Both the position numbers and the translations under genes were made by a program. This document shows positions 31,593 to 39,201 of a stretch of DNA of 39,201 nt, in pieces; positions within the stretch are counted from its first letter, which is position 1, and every line of letters starts with the position of its first letter. The stretch spans positions 274,484-313,684 of the forward strand of contig WELA01003863.1 in the NCBI GenBank assembly GCA_009602735.1. Reading direction: 5' to 3'. Origin of the DNA: Mesotaenium endlicherianum. Lineage: Eukaryota; Streptophyta; Zygnematophyceae; Zygnematales; Mesotaeniaceae. A model generated the notes under the pieces. The model did no database searches. It was not told the DNA's origin and was given only the letters and a program-made list of their open reading frames with translations.

Positions 31593-32094
31593 TGTAGTGA
31601 TTTGAGTTATTATATATTAGTTTGCATATATTTTAGTGTTTTCAAATATATTTGGAGTAGTATTGTGTGGAGTCAAGTGTGAATAGGTACTCTAGTAACT
31701 TGGTTCATGTCCTTTGAACCTTCCAAGGCATTTTCGAAGTTAGAGGAAAGACCTAGAAGAACTCCATGTGGCAAAAGTCAAATGTGCCATTTTTAGGTCA
31801 AAAGGACATGTGTACATTATTCTAGAAAGAGGTGGCAAGTTTTGGGATGTGTTGGGTGCCAACACATCAACATACACCTTCCTAGAAATTATTTATGTAG
31901 CAAGTATATATACAAGAGCTAGAACATAGAAAGATATTCCAGAATCACTCTTTACTTGTCAAAATCCAGAAATATATTGACTTTCAAGAAGCCATCTCTC
32001 TTTCAAGAAGCTACCACTAATGTTCAAAGATCCTTGTCTTGAATAGATAAAGTATTACATTTCACTAAGTACTTCATCTATCTGTTTCACTATA
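31593..32094 (+). repeat. 3' LTR of element C (young type)
   Basis: 502 bp, almost identical to the LTR of copy B. The terminus is CACTATA instead of CACTACA. Perfect dyad around 31845-31867; TATA-like TATATATAC near 31905. Followed by the duplication TTTAG. Confidence 0.93.
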
Positions 32095-32971
32095 TTTAGT
32101 GAGTTTGTCAGACACCATCTTGAGCACTTGAAAAAAGTGTTTTTGCATCTGGAGAAATGCGAGATGACGTTGCATCGTGAGAAGTGCCTTACCTAAAACA
32201 TGAGATTGGAGACAATGCTATGTTTCCTCAGGCAAAAAACAAGATCCCTGCACCTGCAAATGTATCCAAGCTAAGGGTTCTGCTTGGACTAAGCGAACAC
32301 TATCGTAAATTTGTGAAAGACTACAGCAAATTGCTGAACCAGTTATAGTACTTTTGAAAAGAATGTGCCTTTCGTGTGGACCGACGCCTAAGCAAAAGCC
32401 ATCAACGAGCTAAAGGAGAGATTGGTTACGGTCCCTAACACCTGACTATTCTAAGCCGTTTAATCTGCACACAGACTCGAGCCTTGTGGATATTGGAACA
32501 CTACTCACTCAAACCAAAAGCCTAAGGAGGGGTACGTGATTGTCTACACATCCCGCTCCAACAATCGAGCTGAGAGCAAATACTCGTCTTAAGAGAGTTA
32601 CTAGTAATAGTATGGACTATTGTACACTTCAGAAAATATTTTTGGGGAAGACCTTTCACGCTTATCACATATCACTAGCCATTGATTTGACTAAAGAAGA
32701 AAGGAGATCTCTCCGGTAGTTGGCACGCAAGGCTCTCAAGTTACACAAATAGCAGATGACAATTTTGCACCACGCTGGAGCACGTATCAATGCGAGCTCT
32801 ACGCAATTTTTAATTGTGGCTGTCGCTATCCTTCATGCTCCGAGCTACCAGCAACACATTGCACAGGATGTACTGCAAGTTTGGGTTGTTTTGGAAAAAC
32901 AGGATCAAATTCTGGTCGATTATGGTTTGGGCAATTGTTGATCGAGGTGCCTCTAGTGCACTCTGACGTTG
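32095..32971 (+). pseudogene. Old gypsy element G3, C-terminal RT and RNase H fragment
   Basis: Resumes exactly where the left fragment stopped: SEFVRHHLEHLKKVFLHLEKC, then KLRVLLGLSEHYRKFVKDYSK (RT thumb/tether), then SKPFNLHTD-like and GTLLTQ-like RNase H pieces in shifting frames, then weakly recognisable sequence to about 32960. Many stops and frameshifts make this the oldest element in the nest. Confidence 0.82.
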
Positions 32972-33475
32972 TGTAGTGATATAAGTTAGAATATATTAGT
33001 TTGTTTTTAAATTTTAATGCTTTTGAATATTTTCAGAGTAGTTTTGTGTGGATTCAAGTGTGAATAGATACTGTAGTGACTTGGTTCACGTCCTTCGGAC
33101 CTTCAAAAGCATTTTCAAAATTAGAAGAAGGTCCTAGAAGAACTCCATGTGGCAAAAGTCAATTATGCCATTTTTGGGTCAAAAACAAATGTGCACATTA
33201 CTCAAGAAAGAGGTGGCAAGTTATGGGATGTCTTCGGTGCCAACACATTGTTATGCAACTTCCTAGAAACTACTTATATAGCAAGTATATAAACAAGATC
33301 TAGAACATAAAGAGGCATTCTTGAATCACTCTTGTACTTGCCAAATCCGAGAAGTATATTAACTTTCAAGAAATTATCTCTTTCCAAAAAGCTACCACTT
33401 GTGTTCAAAGATCCTTGTCTTGAATAGATAAAGTATTCTATTTTAAGAAGCACTTTATCTATCTGTTTTGCTACA
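32972..33475 (+). repeat. Solo LTR of the chromovirus family, old
   Basis: 504 bp, TGTAGTG...TTGCTACA, clearly related to the LTRs of A-C but more diverged. The dyad is degenerate; TATATAAAC persists near 33286. No gag or pol is attached. Flanks CGTTG and TATTG share only part of a 5-bp duplication, so either the duplication has decayed or the LTR was left by recombination. Confidence 0.88.
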
Positions 33476-34064
33476 TATTGGAGGCAGACTTATTGGTACT
33501 CACGCATCGGCTGATTGTAGCAGAAGCTGCTTCACCCTTGACACCGGAGTGCAGCTCTATCCATCGACCATAGAGAGTCTGTGAGCGTTAGAAGGCCCAT
33601 TTGGGCTCTGTTGGAAGACAAGTGGTATGACGCAAGAGGTTGATAGAGCATAGGGTGGGCCGTCATCTGCTAGAGGGGCAGAAGCGCGCGGTTGCATAGG
33701 CACACTAGCTGAGGAGGCTGGTGTCAAGTGAAGCAGCTGGCAAATGTGTGGAGTTTTGCGAATAGAAGGGAGAAAGTGCTTTGGGGGTTGGAACCTTTTC
33801 TGTCTCTTTTGGAGAGTGTTAAGAGAGTTGAGTGGAGAGATGCTTCCCCCATCCACTGTCACCTAGGGGCAAGAGAAGCCTGGGTTGGCGTGAAGAGAGT
33901 TGAGTGGAAGGATGCTTCCCCCATTGACTTTCACATGAGGGCAACAGAAGCCTAGGACAACGTGAGAGGGATTTGGAGCAGGGAAGCTATAGGATTAGCA
34001 GCTGAAAGCGTGTCATGAGTGAGTATGTTAGTAGATATTTTCAGTTGATTGTAATAGTTAAATA
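33476..34064. other. Unassigned region with a 72-bp tandem duplication
   Basis: No recognised protein on either strand. The only structure is the duplication at 33821-33964. Confidence 0.4.
33821..33964. repeat. Two tandem 72-bp units
   Basis: Units at 33821-33892 and 33893-33964 share AAGAGAGTTGAGTGGA and GATGCTTCCCCCAT with scattered differences. Together with the preceding sequence they form a 75-codon open frame (33728-33955) whose product would also repeat (VKRVEWRDASPI, VKRVEWKDASPI). Whether this frame is used is unknown. Confidence 0.75.
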
Positions 34065-34630
34065 AGTTCAAATTGTTGAATTATAGTTAACCTTCAATAT
34101 GAATGGACTTTTAGTAATATTCAGTATAATGGACTCCTAGTAATATTCAGTATATTGACTCAATCGATAGCAGCAAGCTGAGGTCTACTTGAGTCAGCTC
34201 GATGACACATTCTTTGACAGTCAATTGACCGCCTTAAGCGGTACCACTGAACTGCCTAGCAATGCATCCGAGTGTGATATGCTTGATGAATGGCCAGATG
34301 ACGTCTTAGGCACATGGCAATCTGAGATGATGGGAGATGGCTGTCGATTCGGTTAGCCGAGGTCCTATAGACGTGGTTAACTCCCGAGTAAGCGGTGCCA
34401 TCGCACTTGCTGTTGAACAGTGAACTCCTTCCATGTATATATATGCTAGGTATTGCCTTGAGTTCGGCATTCAGGAACGAGGCCAACTTTTTGTACAGAC
34501 TACTGGAAGAACATTCGAATCCAAGGTTGCAAGCCGTTACATGAATTGCTTACTAACCTTGCTTATTGATGAGTTTACTGATTACATGATTGATGCTCAG
34601 TACTTACATTTGACTTGTGAGTATTACTTA
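34065..34630. repeat. Repeat family R, copy 2, possibly an LTR
   Basis: 34065-34315 matches 21830-22062. Sequence continues with a TATA-like GTATATATATGC at about 34435, which would suit an LTR promoter, but no gag, pol, primer site or paired LTR was found. The right boundary is uncertain. Confidence 0.55.
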
Positions 34631-35474
34631 CGCTAGTTGTGAGATCTTTTGCTGATTAATAAGTTAAACCAAAAAATACCATGAAGATTACTTGCTGATA
34701 TGAAGGTCTTTTATTAATTGTTAATCGCTTGTGTATACGATTCACTTCAAAGCGCCACAGGGACTTGCACAAGAGAGGATGTGTCGCGGCGTGGAAAGCC
34801 ACAATGGTGAGTGGCATCGCCCACGGCCATCCTTGTTTTCTTGTCATTTCGGTGTGCGTGCGCGTAACTACGCTTTAACAGCACAACTTTGGTGGGGGTC
34901 CCTAAGAGGCTTGCTTTGCAACAAGTAAGAAAAGATGCATACATGCACTGTGAGCTCACAGGGAGCTGCATTGTTTTCTTCATCAGGAACTTTGCTTGCC
35001 TGGCTTGACCCCTTTAAGGTTGAAGTTCAGGTAGGTAAAATCACGAAGTGAAAATGGTCCCCACTGCCTGCGGATTCATTGGCAGGGAAGTGTTAATGCT
35101 GCAGAGTCATGAGGTGGCGGCACTTCATAGAGGGAGGCAGAAATAAGGTGGCACAACCAAGGATCGCGGCAGAGACGGCAAGTGGACAAACCACAGGTGT
35201 GTTTGCCCATCCCCCCTCTCTCCAACTCTGTCCTTTCAACGTATGAATGTTGGACCTCGCTGGCTTGCGTCCCTCGGTACCTGTCTGGCATTTGTGGGCC
35301 AATATGTAAGGCAGGCTACTTGCAGTTGGTATTGCCTTCTTGCTGGATACATTGCTTGCATTCCCGGTAGCTCAAGATTTCAGCATTTCCTTCCTCGTCA
35401 TTTGTTTTTCATTATGTAGTGCTCGTTGTGCTTGTTGGCTCACACCAAGCGAGTGTGAAAGTGTGTTCATGTAG
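34631..35474. other. Intergenic stretch, nothing recognised
   Basis: Short frames on both strands have no recognisable domains. No inverted or direct repeats of note. Confidence 0.4.
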
Positions 35475-35638
35475 AAGTGCAACCTACCCCTGAGTTTGCG
35501 CCAGCAGGGTGCACAGGTGGCCGTCCACGAGGTAGCGGTGGAGGAACTTGGACAACAACTGTCAACGTTGGGAGCAACCAGTGAGAAGGCCCTCGCGGAA
35601 GCAAGAGAGACCTCCATTGCACAAATAGGCCAAAGCCG
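35475..35638 (+). pseudogene. Possible exon of a coiled-coil protein
   Basis: Bordered by a plausible acceptor (TTCATGTAG) and donor (CCG|GTACTT). It reads Gln/Glu/Ala/Leu-rich helix-like sequence (VEELGQQLSTL, ALAEARETSIAQ). Similar composition resumes at about 36000 (LAEEVTALGEALGS) and 36150 (VREQAIVEEREVAEED) after a MITE-like insertion. The joining frames could not be made consistent, so this may be a gene remnant or chance. Confidence 0.25.
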
Positions 35639-35670
35639 GTACTTGAATGGTGGATACTGGCAGCCTTGTG

Positions 35671-35987
35671 ATGGAATACTTGCGTATTGGTCCGTGAGCA
35701 ACGTATTACACTACGTATTTCGACGTATTTTCAAAATACTCAAAATACGCGTCCCGATGAGGTAAAATGAATCTTTGGCGGTTTGAAAATGTAACAATGG
35801 GATTTTTACTTTCACCACCTTCATATCGTAGCAAATTAAGTCCTCTACCATTTGCGACCAATCGCGCTCAAAGTTTCTAAGCAATTTAAAAGTTATAAGC
35901 CCTGTCAATTTTTTTCGAGAATCTTGGAAAATTGTAATACACACGTATTTCCATTTTTTACACGTATTTTTGCAATACGTATTCCAT
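35671..35987. mobile_element. MITE-like AT-rich element, about 317 bp
   Basis: Begins ATGGAATAC and ends GTATTCCAT, perfect inverted 9-mers, with further inverted GTATT/AATAC words just inside. AT-rich and non-coding between GC-richer flanks. No clear target duplication (flanks TG and AG). Could alternatively be a fold-back repeat. Confidence 0.55.
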
Positions 35988-36251
35988 AGGGCTGGCAGAG
36001 GAGGTGACAGCTTTGGGGGAGGCATTAGGAAGCGCCAGCGGGCCAGAGGGCTGGTGGTATCCCCTGAAGAGGGGGCCGGTTGGCAGTGCGAGCTGGCATC
36101 AAACAAAGAATAGGCGGCATTTTCCGAGGGAATATGGCGAGTGGGCAGCACAAGGTGTACAAGTAAGAGAGCAAGCTATTGTTGAAGAAAGGGAGGTTGC
36201 TGAGGAAGATTCATATGGGCGCACGTGGCAGTGGCATTGGCACTAGTTTGT

Positions 36252-36981
36252 GGAGTAGTAGTTGTCCGGCCTGTGACTGTGTGCAAGAACTTTGGCCGGA
36301 ATACATTATGTTGCTATTGGGTTACGTGATTATAAGATTTGGAGAATACATTTTAACCATGCATGCAGACTGTTAAGATTTATTGGAGACTTCGGGATCA
36401 AAATTTGAGCGCAACATGATAAAATTAGTTTCAGAATTTATGATTCCTTTGCAATGTTTGTATGCATGCATCTATATAGACACCTTTGTTTTGTTTCAAA
36501 AGGCCACCTACCTGTTGGAGGTTTTGGCAAGGGCTGAACGGCGCTTGCATATCTCATGACGCACGTTGCTCGATGGGTATCGTACCAGTCACATGCTGAT
36601 AGTATCCTTGATTCTTAAGCAGCTCTGCAGGCTCGTTGTCTGTGCACGAATATTGCGACAACCCTTGCATTTAGGAGGCTGCTCTCTATGCTCCGCTCTA
36701 GCTCTTGACTAGTTGCCATACATATATGATGGTGCATATAGACGAGCACTAATAGATCGTGCCATGCATATAGATATAAGGTGTCACTTGGCTCGCTGAC
36801 CGTGGTGAAGGCGCCGAAGACATACGCACTTTCTCTAGACGTACCACCGGCCTTGCTTGTACTAAGCAGTAAAGCACGAGTAGTATTCCGCACGCCTCGT
36901 TGGCTCCTTCATCGACAGCATATATGCGAGCAAAAAATAATAATAGAAAAGATGATGTGGAATGACGGCTTTAACACGTTC
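36252..36981. other. Region downstream of the right-hand gene, nothing recognised
   Basis: AT-rich intergenic-looking sequence. It may include the 3' UTR of the gene at 36982-38893 or further exons that could not be identified. Confidence 0.4.
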
Positions 36982-38893
36982 CTAAGACACCTTGCCACCA
37001 GGATGATGGATACTCTCGCTGTGTCTGAGGTCCGCACTAAACCCTAAGTCTTTTTGGCCACTCTCATCCTCCGTCAGCGAGAGGGACAAGACCAGACCCG
37101 AGCTGAACTGATGCCTGACCTCGACCTTGTCGCCTACCACCGCTGTTTCTAGTGGCACGCTCTGGATGGGCAGCAGCCGCCCTTTGCGCGCGCTGCCGGC
37201 CGCTGACTTGGCGCCCTCTCCCTGCAGAGAGATCTGCACTTGGTCGCCCAGCTGCAGCAGCTGAACCAACGACTGCAGGAAACCTGCCAGCTCATCGCCC
37301 GCCAATGGGGCGGAGCCTGGTGAGCCTGACCTACTTAAAACTCTATTGGAAAGGCCACCTGGCGACGCCCCGGGAGCGCTGCCGTGTCTTCCCCCTCCTG
37401 CGGGGCTTCTCTGGGTGACACCTGGCACGTTCTGATGCTCCGCTGCGCCATTCCACGTGGGGCCAGGCCAGGGTGACCTGCTGGCGCTCTTGCCGCCTTC
37501 CAAATGTTCAGAGACGGGTGAGGGCCCAAAACTGAGAGGAGGGTTCTCCACGCTGCCCGCCCGTGCACGTGCCTGTGCCTCTGCCTGTGCCTCCGCCTGT
37601 GCCTCTGCCTTTGCCTCTGCAAAGCTCTCCAACGGCAGCGCTCCTCTCGACGGTGAGGGCGCGCTGGAACTCGACCTCAGAGAGTAAAAGGATGGCCGGG
37701 CGGGCAAGTGGGACGACGGGGGGGACCAGGAGAAGACAGGCGGCGGCGGTGGCGCGCCCCCGTTGCAGCCGCCGCCGCCGCCGCCGCCGTCGCCGTCGCC
37801 GCCGCCGCTGCTGTTTTCATTACCGCTACTGCGGCTGCTGGTGAAAGCTGTTCTTGGCCAGCCCTTAGCGACAGCCCCAGCCCCAGCCTCGGGTACCCTA
37901 GCTCCAGCCCCAGCATCGGGCGCCGGGGGCGGGGAGGCCGCCCACAGAAGCGGCGCAGCACGCGACTCGTCGAGAGAGCGTGCTCTCAGCACCACCGCCG
38001 GCTCCCTCTGAGGCGCCTGAGAGGCACCCCCCCCTCTGGCAATCGCACCCAAGAGGGAGAGGGCTTGCGTCCTGACGGCTTTCAACGCCTGCGCCCCTCC
38101 CTCCTCCTCCTCATTTGCTCGTGCCATTGCCTGACCCCCCCATGTTGCTGCTGCTGCTGCTGCTACTGCTGCTACTGCCTCTGCTGCGGGCTGCAGCGGG
38201 CTTGCCCCAAATGCAGTGAGGGGAAAGGCTGCCACGCTCTCGGGCGGCACCCCGGCGCCTGCAATGGGCGGGGAATGGCCGCTGGTGCTGCTGCTCTTGC
38301 TCTGGCTCTGGCTCACGGCGGTCCCTCCTCCAGCCGCCTTCTGGCCGGCCTTGCCCTTTCTGCTCCCACTCCTACTCGCACTCCCACTGGCAGCGGAACC
38401 AGGAAGCTGGGGGACGGGAGCGTGCGTGGCATCAGGCAGGGCCACCCTTCCATCTCGTGTCGCATCCGATTCACGAGCTGCCGACGCATTCGGAACATTC
38501 GGCACATTTGGCACCAGACCTGGCACGTCCGGCGCATTTGCTGCAGCCGGCGCCTCAGCAGCGAGGACGGGGGCAGACGCGCGCCTGCCCGTAGAGGGCG
38601 CAATCGCTTCCGCGAGCAGGCCTGACTCGCACTCGAGCGCACAGTTGCCGCTGGCGCTACGTGGCAGCTGGCCCGTGCCACCTGGCAACCGCTCCACGCC
38701 ATCTGGCAGTTGGCCTACGTTACCCGGCATCGGCCCGGGGCTGCCGCCACCTTCCTCCTCCTCCTGTGCCGCGCCTTCGGAAAGGAGCTGCGGCGGGTCC
38801 TCCTGCTCCCGGCTCGACGACGCCAGCGCCAGAATCTCCTCCTTGCGGTCCTGCCAGTCGGAGTTCAGGCGCCGCGCAAAATCCTCCACCTCT
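36982..38893 (-). CDS. Unrecognised low-complexity protein, 3' exon
   Basis: An open frame of about 637 codons following a likely splice acceptor (GGTGCAG|AGAGG at 38894/38893), ending TAG at 36982. Upstream coding sequence must lie beyond 38893 or outside the window. The N-terminal part is charged and helix-like (VEDFARRLNSDWQDRKEEIL). The middle is Ala, Gly, Ser and Pro-rich with homopolymeric stretches and an Ala-Glu repeat (AEAKAEAQAEAQAEAQ). The last 110 residues are non-repetitive (ELAGFLQSLVQLLQLGDQVQ, VGDKVEVRHQF, GLVLSLSLTEDESG) and look like a folded domain that I do not recognise. Long frames on the opposite strand exist but are low complexity throughout. The stop could be skipped by a further intron. 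Function not assigned. Confidence 0.6.
37568..37623. repeat. Hexanucleotide-like repeat (GCCTGT/GCCTCT)n
   Basis: About nine 6-base units, encoding the alternating Ala-Glu/Ala-Gln segment of the low-complexity protein. Confidence 0.85.
37768..37813. repeat. (GCC)n trinucleotide tract
   Basis: GCC repeats with interspersed GTC, encoding a glycine run on the minus strand. Confidence 0.9.
38143..38187. repeat. (CTG)n trinucleotide tract
   Basis: CTG/CTA units; on the minus strand CAG/GCA in the alanine frame, giving the VAAVAAAAAAT stretch. Confidence 0.9.
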
Positions 38894-39184
38894 CTGCACC
38901 CACCCACTCGGCACCGCCAGGAGCGAGAGTCAGCAAGACAACAGTAGGAAACCAGTGGGACAAGTGAGGCACAGCAGTAGGACAGAACGGGTTGGACAGT
39001 ATGAGTCAGCGTCTGCTGCCGCTTGCAGGCCAATAGTGGGTAAAAGGCGAATGGGGGACGCATGGGACAAACAGGAAAAGACAGTCAGCGCAGGGCAACA
39101 GTGGGACAGGGCGCGGGTGAGACAGCGCCCGCTGCCTGGTGCAGGCGCAGAAAAAGAGTGAACATAGGCGGAGCCTGGGCCGCA
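38894..39184. other. Right-edge sequence, probable intron of the minus-strand gene
   Basis: Upstream of the acceptor at 38894, in the gene's sense. Contains short GGGACA/TGGGAC repeats. No exon recognised before the window ends. Confidence 0.4.
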
Positions 39185-39201
39185 GGGGGGAGGGGGGGGG
39201 G
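39185..39201. other. G-rich run at right window edge
   Basis: Seventeen bases of G with one A close the window, mirroring the poly-G at the left edge. Confidence 0.7.

Larger units (their letters stand above)
19091..32094 (+). mobile_element. Chromovirus copy C, interrupted and chimeric
   Basis: Bounded by LTRs of the same family as A and B and by the 5-bp duplication TTTAG. Order: 5' LTR (19091-19583), primer site, gag and early pol (to about 21784), 7.76 kb of foreign sequence including element G2, then integrase-chromodomain (29549-30823), 3' UTR and 3' LTR (31593-32094). About 1.4 kb of pol (RT catalytic core to the integrase zinc finger) is missing. The left half is diverged and frameshifted, while the right half is almost identical to copies A and B. 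This is unexpected for a single insertion. Confidence 0.9.

Noticed and set aside
18505..33475. A single large complex mobile element or gene cluster
   Set aside because: Boundaries, LTR pairs and the TTTAG duplication show separate nested retrotransposons.
37708..38625. 305-codon open frame on the plus strand
   Set aside because: Entirely low-complexity, opposite the minus-strand frame that has a splice acceptor and a non-repetitive domain; GC-rich repeats keep several frames open.
38216..38947. 243-codon open frame on the plus strand
   Set aside because: Antisense shadow of the same GC-rich gene, with no recognisable domain.

Overview
The window is nuclear DNA from a eukaryote. It has a GC-rich protein gene split by GT-AG spliceosomal introns, a second GC-rich gene full of low-complexity sequence, and about 27 kb of nested, mostly decayed LTR retrotransposons of the Ty3/gypsy chromodomain (chromovirus) class. 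The gene style (compact GC-rich exons, CTG/GCC repeat tracts, a secreted 5'-nucleotidase) together with plant-type chromoviruses suggests a green alga or related protist. That is an inference; nothing here fixes the species. Runs of G at both window ends and three single N bases show that this is a draft assembly contig or scaffold.

Layout. (1) 24-6378, minus strand: nine exons of a secreted 5'-nucleotidase/UshA-family metallophosphoesterase followed by a cysteine-rich EGF-like segment; the 3' end of the gene runs off the left edge. Intron 3 carries a 241-bp MITE, and introns 3 and 6 each hold a copy of the neighbouring exon's end and splice donor. (2) 7530-14192, minus strand: a nearly complete chromovirus ('A') with intact gag and pol, joined by a textbook -1 frameshift signal. 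(3) 14193-17768, plus strand: a 5'-truncated copy ('B') of the same element, joined precisely to the LTR end of A, so the two form a large inverted repeat. (4) 18505-33475: a nest. An old degraded gypsy element ('G3') is split at its reverse transcriptase by a third chromovirus copy ('C', 19091-32094) flanked by the target duplication TTTAG. C has lost about 1.4 kb of pol and holds instead a different chromodomain gypsy element ('G2', 22067-29340) plus fragments. A diverged solo LTR follows at 32972-33475. (5) 33476-36981: mostly unrecognised sequence with a second copy of a repeat family, a tandem duplication, a second MITE-like element and weak coding traces. (6) 36982-38893, minus strand: the 3' portion of an unrecognised Ala/Gly/Ser/Pro-rich protein gene.

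Function. The only conventional gene products visible are the 5'-nucleotidase, probably secreted or cell-surface and releasing phosphate from extracellular nucleotides, and the unknown low-complexity protein. The rest is retrotransposon machinery: Gag (capsid, CCHC zinc knuckle) and Pol (aspartic protease, reverse transcriptase, RNase H, integrase, chromodomain). Only copy A could still encode a complete set. The most informative observations are the frameshift signal conserved between copies A and C, the mixed-age chimera of element C, the precise LTR-to-pol junction between A and B, and tRNA-like modules inside the G2 LTR.
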